A stretch of DNA of 64,000 bases, taken from assembly GCF_017743735.1 (NCBI RefSeq), contig NZ_JAGHRO010000010.1:1-64000 (forward strand), in the 5' to 3' direction. This document shows positions 46,493 to 55,161 of this stretch, piece after piece (position 1 is the first letter of the stretch; each line of letters begins with the position of its first letter). The notes beneath the pieces were generated by a model. That model ran no database searches and had not been told where the DNA came from. It saw only the letters and a program-made list of their open reading frames with translations. Source of the stretch: Shimia sp. R9_2. GTDB lineage: Bacteria; Pseudomonadota; Alphaproteobacteria; Rhodobacterales; Rhodobacteraceae. The position numbers were made by a program, and so were the translations under genes.

Positions 46493-47233
46493 TTAGCGCT
46501 CCAGATAGACGTCGATCACGTTTTGATCGGAGGTCACATGGTCAAGGCTGCCCTCAGCCAGAACAGCGCCTTCATGCAAAACCGTCACTTTGCAATTGAG
46601 ACGGCGGACAAACTCCATGTCATGCTCAACAACCACGACCGCTCGGGTCTTAGCGGCTTCCACCAAGATATCGGTGGTGTGCTCACGCTCTGCAGGCGTC
46701 ATCCCTGCAGCCGGCTCATCAACCAGCAACAAGCGTGGCTCTTGCGCAAGCAACATACCGATTTCCAGCCATTGTTTTTGCCCATGACTCAATTCGCCAG
46801 AAGTCCGCGTCAGCTGATCACGCAGACCGATTTCCCCTGCCAGTGCATCGACTTTGGCGAGATCAGCGTCGCTCGGTCGATAGGTGAGCACTGAAAACCA
46901 GCCCCGGGGCTTTTTAAGCGCCATCAGCAGGTTTTCCTGTACCGTCTGTTCCTCAAAAACCGTGGGTTTTTGAAATTTGCGCCCAATGCCTTCCTGTGCG
47001 ATCCGGGCTTCATTCATGCCAAGAAGGCTAATCGACTTCTCTCCCCAGATCACCCGACCTTCATCCGGTCTGGTTTTGCCGGTCACGATGTCCATGAACG
47101 TGGTTTTGCCCGCGCCATTGGGGCCAATCACCGCGCGCATTTCAGCCTCGCCAATCTGGAACGACAGATTATTGATTGCGCGAAAGCCATCAAAGGTAAC
47201 CGAGACGCCGGAAACTTCAAGAAGTGTGCTCAT
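46493..47233 (-). CDS. urtD: Urea ABC transporter ATPase UrtD
   Basis: A 246-residue LivG-like ATPase: Walker A GPNGAGKTT, the FQKPTVFEEQTVQENLLMAL segment typical of UrtD, signature LSHGQKQWLEIG and LLLVDEPAAGMTPAE. Its start overlaps the urtC stop by four bases. Confidence 0.95.
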   Translation of the reverse strand: MSTLLEVSGVSVTFDGFRAINNLSFQIGEAEMRAVIGPNGAGKTTFMDIVTGKTRPDEGRVIWGEKSISLLGMNEARIAQEGIGRKFQKPTVFEEQTVQENLLMALKKPRGWFSVLTYRPSDADLAKVDALAGEIGLRDQLTRTSGELSHGQKQWLEIGMLLAQEPRLLLVDEPAAGMTPAEREHTTDILVEAAKTRAVVVVEHDMEFVRRLNCKVTVLHEGAVLAEGSLDHVTSDQNVIDVYLER

Positions 47234-48411
47234 TGGTTTGCCTCCTTTGCGGCGCGGCGCTCAACAACGATGTCAAAAAGGCCGCCAATGCCTTTGGGTG
47301 CAAATAGCGTCACGAGAACAAAAGAGAGACCCAGCAAAACCAGCCACCAATCGACCCATTTGATGGTGTAAAACCCAAGGTTAATGTCCGGAGCTTGCCC
47401 GCCAGTGAACCATGTGGACAGCAGGCTCACAAAAGCCGCACCAATGACAGCGCCATAGAGCCGTCCACGTCCGCCGATAGCGACCCAAACCGCAAGATAG
47501 ATCGAAGCGATTGGTGCAATTTCTGCAGGGTTAATGATGCCTGCTTGCGGATAATACAGCGCGCCCGCGACTGCTGCGATGCAGGCCGTAAGCGTGAAAA
47601 TCACCAGCTTGTAGGTTTCCACAGAGTACCCGAGGAATCGCGCACGGGCTTCGTTGTCGCGGATACCGCGAATGACAGATCCAAATTTTCCGCTTACCAG
47701 CCAAGCACACAACACGTAGCCTGCCCCCAAAGCTGCCGCAGATGCCCAGAAAAACCATAGCGACACATGGTCTTGTGAGGCGGTCACACCGGGCAGGTTT
47801 TGCAATCCGGAAAGACCATTATTGCCACGCAGGCCGCTGTCGTTTTGAAACAGATAGAGCGCAAGTGCGAGTGTCATGGCCTGGGTCAGGATCGACAGAT
47901 ACACCCCTGTCACCCGGCTGCGGAATGCCAACCAACCAAAGATCAACGCGAGCACGCCCGGCACCAGCAGCACAAGTATCAGCTGGATCGAAAGGCTGTC
48001 TGCAAAAGCCCAGATCAAAGGGAACTCGCTGGACCCGACAACGCCGAAAATCTGGTTGCCGATGGCATCGATAACTTCGCCGTCTGTGGGAGGGATTTCG
48101 GTGCTAGTGAGGCTGTCGACCACAATCAAACGGGTCCGCTCATACATCAGCCACATACCAATCATATAGCCGCCGAGGCCAAAGAAAGCGAAATGTCCGA
48201 GACTTAGAATACCTGTGTACCCCCAGATCAAATCCAACGCGAGGGCGATGAGGCACAGGCAAAGCGTCTTGCCCAGCGTCTTGATGAAGCTGGTGGAGAT
48301 GCCCCCCACTCCAAAACCCTCAGACATCACAGTCACAAGCAGCGTGAACAGCGCTAGGATCGACAGGAAAATCAGAACGGATGGGTTTTTGGCAATGAAA
48401 CTACGCTGCAT
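47230..48411 (-). CDS. urtC: Urea ABC transporter permease UrtC
   Basis: A 393-residue LivM-like permease with about eight to ten hydrophobic segments. WGYTGILSLGHFAFFGLGGYMIGMW and the later IRDNEARARFLGYSVETYK are characteristic of the branched-chain amino acid/urea permease family. It lies three bases after urtB. Confidence 0.94.
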   Translation of the reverse strand: MQRSFIAKNPSVLIFLSILALFTLLVTVMSEGFGVGGISTSFIKTLGKTLCLCLIALALDLIWGYTGILSLGHFAFFGLGGYMIGMWLMYERTRLIVVDSLTSTEIPPTDGEVIDAIGNQIFGVVGSSEFPLIWAFADSLSIQLILVLLVPGVLALIFGWLAFRSRVTGVYLSILTQAMTLALALYLFQNDSGLRGNNGLSGLQNLPGVTASQDHVSLWFFWASAAALGAGYVLCAWLVSGKFGSVIRGIRDNEARARFLGYSVETYKLVIFTLTACIAAVAGALYYPQAGIINPAEIAPIASIYLAVWVAIGGRGRLYGAVIGAAFVSLLSTWFTGGQAPDINLGFYTIKWVDWWLVLLGLSFVLVTLFAPKGIGGLFDIVVERRAAKEANQ

Positions 48412-48414
48412 GGT

Positions 48415-50382
48415 TTAGTCCCCCGCCGCGCGACCTTTGAGGGCTATGATGCCCCTTGGTCGGAATTGGATGAAGATGATGATGAAGATGATCATGTAAG
48501 TCTGCGCAGCAAGTGTGTTGGATGGGTTCATCCACTCGATGCCTTTTTGCAGGAAGCCAATCATGGTTGCGCCCGCAAGTGTGCCCCAGATATTGCCCAC
48601 ACCGCCTACAACAACAGTCATAAAGCTTTGCACGATATAGTCGCTGCCAAGCTCGGAGGTTACTTTGGCAAACAGGCCGATGGCGACGCCGGCGATGCCC
48701 GCGATCCCGGAACCCAGCCCAAAGGTCAGCATGTTCACGCGATCGGGATTGATGCCCATAGAGGCCGCCATACGCGGATTCTGGGTCACTGCACGGGTCT
48801 CAAGCCCCAAGCGTGTACGTTTCATGATGTATAGAAAGGCCGCGAAAAAGATAAGGGCGAGGATGAAAATCGCAATCCGGATATAGGAGATCGACACCAC
48901 ATCGTTCATGACCCAAGCACCGTCCAGCCAGCCCGGTGCCGTAAGTGGACGTGCCTGCGTGCCGAAGATGTTCTTTGCAAGCTGCTGAAGGGCAATCGAA
49001 ATACCAAATGTGGCCAGCAAGGTCTCCAAAGGGCGGGCCTGCAGCCAGCGAATGACCAGCCGCTCCATTGCAACACCTGCGGCAAAGGTCACCGCAAAGG
49101 CGGTTGGGATCGCTACGATAATGGAAACCGTATGATCGGGAATGATCTGCTGTACCACGAAACCGGTGTAGGCGCCCATCATGATGAATTCGCCATGTGC
49201 CATGTTGATCACGCCCATCACGCCGAATGTGATGGCGAGGCCAATGGCTGCGAGGAAGTAGATCGATGCGAGCGACACTGCATCCAGTGTCAAATCGAGC
49301 ATCTGATTGAGGCCCACCTTCAGCTTTATGTCTTTTAACGCTTCCGTGGCGGCATCGGTCACTGCCTTGGACGGTTCCAGATAGACATCAAAGAAAGTGT
49401 GCGCGGCAAGTGCTGCCTCAATTGCGGTGTCAGAGACAAAGGCGGGTACAGTGCCTGCCTCTGCGAGCGCATTGTAAGCCGCGAGACGGTTGGCATCGGT
49501 GTTGAGCTGCGCCACCGGCACACCGCCAACGCGCGCGCCGTCGATATGGGCGGCAAGCTGGGTGCGGATGTCATCCTTGCTGATGCGTGCGGGCGCGAGG
49601 TCTTTGGCGACAAGCATGTCATAGGCAGCGAGGCGATCAAACTCCCCCTGCCCCGGTCTCAGAAGCGCAGCGATGTTCGCGCCCTCTGGCGCAGCACCTA
49701 CAACCACATCGCGCTTGGTTGTGAGCAGCGGATTGAGCGTTGCGCGCACATCCACGCCCAGATCACCCGACATATCGGAAATGGCGGCCAAACGCGCGGC
49801 CTCGTCTTCATCATAGCCAATGGTCAGCAACCGTTCGAGACGTTGCTTCTGTGCCTTAAGCGCAGCGTCCGTTTCCCCTTCAATCGAGGCGCGCAGCGGC
49901 GCAAGCAAACTGGCTTCTGGATCGCGCTCGATCGACAGGAGTGCCGCGCGGCGAGCCTCAATATCGGGATCGCTCAGCTGGAACTGCACCAATGCCGTGC
50001 CGATCAGCGCGCGAATGCCGCTATTAGGCTTAAGCTGTTTGAGGTCCGACTTGAGAAATTCACCGAGCAGCTCGCCGCTGTCAAAATCCGTCAGCGTGTA
50101 GATCTTGCTGTCAATTTTCTCACCAATGAAAAACAGGCCATCTGATTTACGCTGCCACATATTTTTGGCGGCCCAAACCTCAAGTACGGTCTGTGCCTGT
50201 GGCAAACCAGAGCTGGCCACGGCATTGATTGCCGGGCCAATGGTCTTGCGCGAGCTCTTCACAATAAGCGCCTGATGCTCTTGTAGTATGGGTTGGATCA
50301 AGGCGTCTTGCGCCTGCCCCAAGCCGGGCGAAATCAGGCAAGCGGCCAAGAAGGCAAGGCCCGCCAAAAAAAGTTGTCTCAT
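48415..50382 (-). CDS. urtB: Urea ABC transporter permease UrtB
   Basis: A 655-residue permease. A signal-like segment and a long extracytoplasmic helical N-terminal region (to about residue 340) precede the LivH-like membrane part, which shows FGVMGVINMAHGEFIMMGAYTGF and GLETRAVTQNPRMAASMGIN. UrtB proteins commonly carry this N-terminal extension, so the length is normal. It forms the pore with UrtC. Confidence 0.94.
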   Translation of the reverse strand: MRQLFLAGLAFLAACLISPGLGQAQDALIQPILQEHQALIVKSSRKTIGPAINAVASSGLPQAQTVLEVWAAKNMWQRKSDGLFFIGEKIDSKIYTLTDFDSGELLGEFLKSDLKQLKPNSGIRALIGTALVQFQLSDPDIEARRAALLSIERDPEASLLAPLRASIEGETDAALKAQKQRLERLLTIGYDEDEAARLAAISDMSGDLGVDVRATLNPLLTTKRDVVVGAAPEGANIAALLRPGQGEFDRLAAYDMLVAKDLAPARISKDDIRTQLAAHIDGARVGGVPVAQLNTDANRLAAYNALAEAGTVPAFVSDTAIEAALAAHTFFDVYLEPSKAVTDAATEALKDIKLKVGLNQMLDLTLDAVSLASIYFLAAIGLAITFGVMGVINMAHGEFIMMGAYTGFVVQQIIPDHTVSIIVAIPTAFAVTFAAGVAMERLVIRWLQARPLETLLATFGISIALQQLAKNIFGTQARPLTAPGWLDGAWVMNDVVSISYIRIAIFILALIFFAAFLYIMKRTRLGLETRAVTQNPRMAASMGINPDRVNMLTFGLGSGIAGIAGVAIGLFAKVTSELGSDYIVQSFMTVVVGGVGNIWGTLAGATMIGFLQKGIEWMNPSNTLAAQTYMIIFIIIFIQFRPRGIIALKGRAAGD

Positions 50383-50408
50383 GTGAGGAAGTCCGCGCGA
50401 GTGGTTAA

Positions 50409-50432
50409 GGGCGCGCGGGTCGTCGCGCGCCC
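50409..50432 (-). promoter_or_regulatory. Intercistronic hairpin after urtA
   Basis: A perfect 8-bp stem GGGCGCGC / GCGCGCCC with an eight-base loop sits between the urtA stop and urtB. No T-run follows on the transcribed strand, which suggests message stabilisation rather than full termination. Confidence 0.6.
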
Positions 50433-50446
50433 CAAAAGGTCAAACC

Positions 50447-51727
50447 TTAGTAGTTGGACAGGGTCTGAACACAGGTTTTGGTTTCGGTGTTGTACATACC
50501 GCAATCCAGCTCTTTCCAGTCAGACACCAGAACTGCGGATTCTGGCAGGAAGTCTGTCCACGCGTCGCCCGGCACTTCTGCGGTCTGGGAAATGATGTCA
50601 AACTGACCGTCTTCCTGAATTTCACCGATCAGAACCGGCTTCGCCAAGTGGTGGTTTGGCAACATCACGGCGGTGCCGCCGGTCAGGTTCGGGAATTCTT
50701 GACCATACATTTCCGCGCGCACAGCATCCACTTCGGTGGAACCCGCTTCGGTTGCCGCGTTTACCCACATGTTAAAGCCGATATAGTGGGCTTCCATTGG
50801 GTCGTTGGTCACGCGTTCTTCGCCCATGGTGGCTTTCCAGGTTTCCACGAACTCCGCGTTCACCTCAGAGTCAGCGGACTGGAAATAGTTCCACGCCGCG
50901 AGATGGCCAACGAGGTTGGAGGTGTCCAGACCCGCCAGTTCCTCCTCGCCAACGGAGAAGGCCACCACAGGGATGTCATCGGCAGAAATGCCAGCTGCTG
51001 CCAGCTCCTTGTAGAAGCCAATGTTCGCATCGCCATTGATAGTGGAAATCACGCCCACCTTCTTGCCGTCCGCACCCAGCGCCACGACGTCTGCCACAAT
51101 TTTGGACCAGTCAGAGTGACCAAAAGGAGTGTAGTTCACGAAGATGTCGTCGTCCGCGATGCCTTTGTCTTTCAGATAAGACTCAAGGATATTGTTGGTG
51201 GTACGCGGATACACATAGTCGGTGCCCAAGAGCGCGAACTTTTCAACGCCCAGCTCTTCGAGGAAGTAGTCGGTTGCCGGGATCGCCTGCTGGTTTGGAG
51301 CTGCGCCGGTATAGAAGACGTTTTTGGAGCTCTCTTCGCCCTCATATTGGACCGGGTAGAACAGCAAGCCATTCAGCTCTTCGATCACTGGCAGCACAGA
51401 TTTGCGGGACACGGACGTCCAGTTGCCAAAGATCACGTCAACTTCGTGCACGGTCAGCAGTTCGCGGGCTTTTTCCGCAAACAGCGGCCAATCAGACGCA
51501 GGATCTACCACGACCGCTTCCAGCTGCTTGCCCAGCAGACCGCCTTTGGCGTTTTGCTGATCAATCAGCATCAGCATGGTGTCTTTCAGCGTGGTTTCCG
51601 AGATTGCCATGGTGCCGGACAGCGAGTGCAGCACGCCAACTTTAATGGTGTCTTCCGCCGCCATCGCTGCACCTGCGAGCGAAGCAAAAACCAGAGATCC
51701 GGCGAGCGTGGATTTCAGAAAGGTCAT
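50447..51727 (-). CDS. urtA: Urea ABC transporter substrate-binding protein
   Basis: A 426-residue periplasmic receptor with signal peptide MTFLKSTLAGSLVFASLAGAAMA. The mature sequence DTIKVGVLHSLSGTMAISETTLKD and FYPVQYEGEESSKNVFYTGAAPNQQ are diagnostic of UrtA. It is the first gene of urtABCDE. No urease genes are in the window. Nitrogen (Ntr) control is usual for this operon, but I could not find a convincing binding site. Confidence 0.95.
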   Translation of the reverse strand: MTFLKSTLAGSLVFASLAGAAMAAEDTIKVGVLHSLSGTMAISETTLKDTMLMLIDQQNAKGGLLGKQLEAVVVDPASDWPLFAEKARELLTVHEVDVIFGNWTSVSRKSVLPVIEELNGLLFYPVQYEGEESSKNVFYTGAAPNQQAIPATDYFLEELGVEKFALLGTDYVYPRTTNNILESYLKDKGIADDDIFVNYTPFGHSDWSKIVADVVALGADGKKVGVISTINGDANIGFYKELAAAGISADDIPVVAFSVGEEELAGLDTSNLVGHLAAWNYFQSADSEVNAEFVETWKATMGEERVTNDPMEAHYIGFNMWVNAATEAGSTEVDAVRAEMYGQEFPNLTGGTAVMLPNHHLAKPVLIGEIQEDGQFDIISQTAEVPGDAWTDFLPESAVLVSDWKELDCGMYNTETKTCVQTLSNY

Positions 51728-52199
51728 AAATTTCTCCCTGCGGGGATGGCACAGAAACGCTTGCGCTCAAGCGCGCGTTTCCATTACCTGATCCCGCAAC
51801 TTTTGTTGCATCCGTGTGGCGGCTTTACCGAGGTCCAATTCGTGGGCCGTCACACACCCTCCGCTTTCTTAAGACATCCCGTCCTGCGGTTGGCGACATC
51901 ACCCTTTGACACGCGCGGCGTGTTGGCAATTTTCACGCGGGTGAGAGGCAAAAATTCCAGTGATGTTGATCAATAATTGAGCAAACATCCGCGGAAAGCA
52001 CAAAAAATGATCGCGCCAAGTGGCACACCGCACATCTTATGCGTGTTTTGACAGCATAACTGACGTAAGGACGCTAATTCTTCATCACTCCCGGTCAATC
52101 TCTGCTCGAACCTTAGGCCGGTCAATAAATCGTTCATCCACAAAAAAAGGCCCGTAGAAATCTACGGGCCAATCTTCGTATTGAATGGGGCGGTCGCAA
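51728..52199. other. Intergenic region upstream of urtA
   Basis: These 472 bases hold the urtA promoter region and, at the right edge, the ychF terminator. I looked for a sigma-54 (GG-N10-GC) or NtrC site on the minus strand and did not find a convincing one. No gene is seen. Confidence 0.4.
52142..52170 (-). terminator. Rho-independent terminator of ychF
   Basis: On the minus strand a 10-bp stem (GGCCCGTAGA / TCTACGGGCC) is followed by seven T residues, 30 bases after the ychF stop. Confidence 0.92.
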
Positions 52200-53297
52200 T
52201 CAGGTGTTAAACAGGAAGTGCATGACGTCTCCGTCTTTCACTTCATAACCTTTGCCCTCGGCCCGCATTTTGCCGGCCTCCTTGGCGCCACTTTCACCGT
52301 CGCAGTTGATATAATCCTCGTACGCGATGGTTTCCGCGCGAATGAATCCCTTTTCAAAATCACCATGGATCACCCCGGCCGCCTGCGGTGCCATGGTACC
52401 TCGGCGAATGGTCCAGGCGCGCGCCTCTTTGGGCCCGACTGTGAAATAGGTTTCCAGCTGCAAGAGTTCGTAGCCAGCACGAATGAGGCGGTCCAGACCG
52501 GCCTCCTCTAGCCCCATCTCCTCAAGGAACATGGCCGCTTCTTCATCTTCAAGCTGGCTGATCTCTTCTTCGATCTGCGCGGAAATGATCACATGGCTGT
52601 TGCCCTGTTTGGCGGCCATCTCTGCCACGGCTGCGGAATGGGCGTTGCCTTCTGCGGCTTCGCTTTCGCCCACGTTGCAGACATACAGGATCGGCTTGGT
52701 GGTCAGAAGCTGCAGCGTCTTCCAGGCTTTGGCGTCTTCGTCGTCAACCTCAACCACGCGGGCGGGTTGGCTGTTTTCCAGCGCTTCCTGTGCCATTTGC
52801 AGCAGGCGGTCCTGCTGCTGAGCCTCTTTGTCATTGCCCTTGAGCTTGCGCACTAGATTGGCGCGGCGCTTCTCAATGCTTTCCAGATCGGCAAGCATCA
52901 GCTCGGTCTCAATGGTTTCTGCATCCGCCACTGGATCAACGCGGCCATCCACGTGGGTCACGTCGCCGTCTTCAAAACAGCGCAGCACATGCGCAATCGC
53001 GTCGGTTTCGCGGATGTTGGCCAAAAACTGGTTGCCAAGGCCTTCCCCCTTGGAGGCGCCTTTCACCAGGCCAGCAATGTCCACAAAAGTCATGCGGGTC
53101 GGGATAATCTGTTTGGATTGCGCAATGGCTGCCAGTTTATCAAGGCGCGCATCCGGCACACCCACTTCGCCCACATTGGGCTCGATGGTGCAGAACGGAA
53201 AGTTTGCCGCCTGCGCAGCTGCGGTTTTGGTCAGCGCGTTAAAAAGCGTGGATTTGCCAACATTCGGCAATCCAACGATGCCCATTTTGAAACCCAT
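52200..53297 (-). CDS. ychF: Redox-regulated ATPase/GTPase YchF
   Basis: A 365-residue Obg-related P-loop protein: G1 GLPNVGKST (about 8-16), G3 DIAGLV, a coiled-coil insert and the C-terminal TGS-like domain (ETYFTVGPKEARAWTIRRG). The start is ATG 53297, giving the conserved MGFKMGIVGLPNVGKS; the longest frame adds over 100 residues of non-coding character. It is a housekeeping ribosome-associated nucleotide-binding protein. Confidence 0.95.
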   Translation of the reverse strand: MGFKMGIVGLPNVGKSTLFNALTKTAAAQAANFPFCTIEPNVGEVGVPDARLDKLAAIAQSKQIIPTRMTFVDIAGLVKGASKGEGLGNQFLANIRETDAIAHVLRCFEDGDVTHVDGRVDPVADAETIETELMLADLESIEKRRANLVRKLKGNDKEAQQQDRLLQMAQEALENSQPARVVEVDDEDAKAWKTLQLLTTKPILYVCNVGESEAAEGNAHSAAVAEMAAKQGNSHVIISAQIEEEISQLEDEEAAMFLEEMGLEEAGLDRLIRAGYELLQLETYFTVGPKEARAWTIRRGTMAPQAAGVIHGDFEKGFIRAETIAYEDYINCDGESGAKEAGKMRAEGKGYEVKDGDVMHFLFNT

Positions 53298-53633
53298 ATC
53301 CGGTCTCCTGATCTCTTGTTTGTGCTGCTCATAGGCAGAGTCCCGCGGTGACGCAAGCCACGTGACATAGCAGCCCTTCAAAATAACGACTTCTGGACAA
53401 AAATGGCGCGCTTTCAACGGGCGCTTCAGGAGCCTCCTTTCGAGCTCTCGACCCGCAACGACACCAAGTGAACTGATGCTTACGCTTAGAAATGAAACAC
53501 TTAGCCAGCAGGCATCACACAACTTCAAGTCCACGTGATGCGATGCTTTTTCAATTTGACCTCTGAGATGAATTCTCGCACAGGTGACCTTGGGGAAGAC
53601 AGGAGGCGACTCTTTAGACGGAAAGACACGCAC
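53298..53633. other. Divergent intergenic region between ychF and the PagL-like gene
   Basis: These 336 bases hold the promoters of both genes. I see no further gene, operator or repeat; an AGGAGG-type ribosome site appears near 53601. Confidence 0.35.
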
Positions 53634-54119
53634 ATGAAACTTCTGGCACCAATAGCCGCTGCAATTTTAATCGCCACTCCAGTGGCTTCGCAGCAACTTG
53701 TCGTTGGATTGGGATACGCAGATTTCTCCGACGGCGCCGGGAACGATACGGTCGAACTCGACATTGAATATCACTTTGACCCCTTTAGAGATTTCGGTCG
53801 ATGGACACTTGCCGCTGGCGGCGTCTTGACGGTGGATGAAGAGGGTGACGCTTTTCTAGGGGCTGGTATTTCCAGCGTCTATGACTTCAACGAAAAGTGG
53901 TTCGCTGAATTCAGCTTTATGCCTGGCCTTTATACCGATGGCGACCGGCGCAATGACCTCGGCAATACATTGGAATTCCGCAGCTTGCTTGCGGTTGGAC
54001 GCAAGGTCACTGACATAGCCGCTATCTCACTTGCGCTTCAGCACAAATCCAATGGCGGCCTTGGGGATGACAATCCCGGTGTGAATACGCTGAGCTTGCG
54101 TTACCACTACAATTTTTAG
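53634..54119 (+). CDS. PagL-like outer-membrane lipid A deacylase family protein
   Basis: A 161-residue predicted outer-membrane beta-barrel with signal peptide MKLLAPIAAAILIATPVASQ. Alternating hydrophobic strands end in the aromatic C-terminus LRYHYNF. The PagL signature His137-x-Ser139 (LQHKSNGG) is present, but the third catalytic position, normally Glu, appears as Asn151 in my alignment. PagL removes the 3-O acyl chain of lipid A; this member may be a variant or inactive. It is a single gene before trpA. Confidence 0.75.
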   Translation: MKLLAPIAAAILIATPVASQQLVVGLGYADFSDGAGNDTVELDIEYHFDPFRDFGRWTLAAGGVLTVDEEGDAFLGAGISSVYDFNEKWFAEFSFMPGLYTDGDRRNDLGNTLEFRSLLAVGRKVTDIAAISLALQHKSNGGLGDDNPGVNTLSLRYHYNF

Positions 54120-54139
54120 GGCGACCTTGCGAACGGTCT

Positions 54140-54163
54140 TGCGTGGGATTGATTTCCCACGCA
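54140..54163 (+). promoter_or_regulatory. Hairpin between the PagL-like gene and trpA
   Basis: A 9-bp perfect stem TGCGTGGGA / TCCCACGCA with loop TTGATT lies 43 bases before trpA, without a T-run. It may be the 3' end of the upstream message or a trpA leader structure. Confidence 0.45.
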
Positions 54164-54205
54164 CCTTCCGGCACATGAAGGTGACCGAAAAACAAGGATC
54201 CGCCG

Positions 54206-54997
54206 ATGACTCGTATCGACGCCAAATTCGCTGAGCTGAATGCCGCAGGCAAAAAGGCCTTTGTGGCCTATGTGATGGCTGGAGACCCAGACTACGATAC
54301 CTCTTTGGAAATCGTGAAAGGGCTACCGGGCGCTGGTGTTGACATCATTGAGCTGGGCCTGCCCTTCACGGATCCTATGGCAGACGGGCCAACCATTCAG
54401 TTGGCAGGTCAGCGCGCGCTTGATGGCGGCATGACACTCCAGAAGACGCTCGATCTGGCGGCTGAGTTTCGCAAGACCGATGACACCACGCCAATCGTAT
54501 TGATGGGTTACTACAACCCTATTTATTCTCGCGGCGTTGAGGCGTTTCTTACCGATGCCAAAGCTGCGGGGATTGACGGGCTGATCGTTGTTGACCTTCC
54601 GCCGGAAGAAGACGGTGAGCTTTGCATTCCCGCACAGGCAGCAGGGATGAATTTTATCCGCCTGGCAACCCCGACGACAGACGACAAGCGCCTCCCTAAA
54701 GTGCTGCAAAACACATCCGGATTTGTGTACTATGTCTCCATTACCGGCATTACCGGTGCCGCAGAAGCAGAGGCCACTGATGTGGGCCCCGAGGTGACGC
54801 GCATCAAAGCCAGCACGGATCTTCCCGTCATCGTTGGCTTTGGTATCAACACACCAGAAAAAGCACAGAATATCGCCACAGTGGCAGATGGTGCTGTGGT
54901 TGGCTCGGCCATTGTCAGCCAAATTGGCGCAGGCAAATCCACAACCGAAGTGCTGGAGTTTGTAAAATCTCTGGCGGATGGGGCTCATCGCGCTTAA
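54206..54997 (+). CDS. trpA: Tryptophan synthase alpha chain
   Basis: A 263-residue TIM barrel that cleaves indole-3-glycerol phosphate to indole, which is channelled to TrpB. The catalytic Glu49 (IIELGLPF) and Asp60 (DPMADGPT) stand at the same numbers as in the Salmonella enzyme. The phosphate-binding GFGINTPE and GSAIV loops are intact. trpB is not adjacent, so trpA is apart from the rest of the pathway here. Confidence 0.96.
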   Translation: MTRIDAKFAELNAAGKKAFVAYVMAGDPDYDTSLEIVKGLPGAGVDIIELGLPFTDPMADGPTIQLAGQRALDGGMTLQKTLDLAAEFRKTDDTTPIVLMGYYNPIYSRGVEAFLTDAKAAGIDGLIVVDLPPEEDGELCIPAQAAGMNFIRLATPTTDDKRLPKVLQNTSGFVYYVSITGITGAAEAEATDVGPEVTRIKASTDLPVIVGFGINTPEKAQNIATVADGAVVGSAIVSQIGAGKSTTEVLEFVKSLADGAHRA

Positions 54998-55054
54998 TCC
55001 ACCCTTCCAGGCCGCAAGTTTTCAGGCCTCAATTGACGCAACAAAAATCTTGGT

Positions 55055-55070
55055 GGGGGCCTAAGCCCCC
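55055..55070 (+). terminator. Terminator-like hairpin after trpA
   Basis: A 6-bp GC stem GGGGGC / GCCCCC with loop CTAA is followed by a T-containing tract (TATTCTGGTTTTG). It is a moderate rho-independent terminator. Confidence 0.6.
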
Positions 55071-55161
55071 GCTATTCTGGTTTTGCTCAAGTCAGCAGGC
55101 AGTGAGCTAAATCGGTGTGTGCCCTAACGGTCCTGACGCTACAGACCCGAAGGAGGAACAC

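Noticed and set aside
48415-50382. UrtB seemed unusually long, suggesting a fusion
   Set aside because: A long extracytoplasmic N-terminal region is common in UrtB proteins, so this is normal.
50648-51976. 442-codon plus-strand open frame over urtA
   Set aside because: It is antisense to a clear urtA and extends into its promoter; no recognisable protein.
51728-52141. Sigma-54/NtrC promoter for urtA
   Set aside because: TTGGCGCG-like stretches occur, but no GG-N10-GC element with correct spacing and no NtrC palindrome was found.
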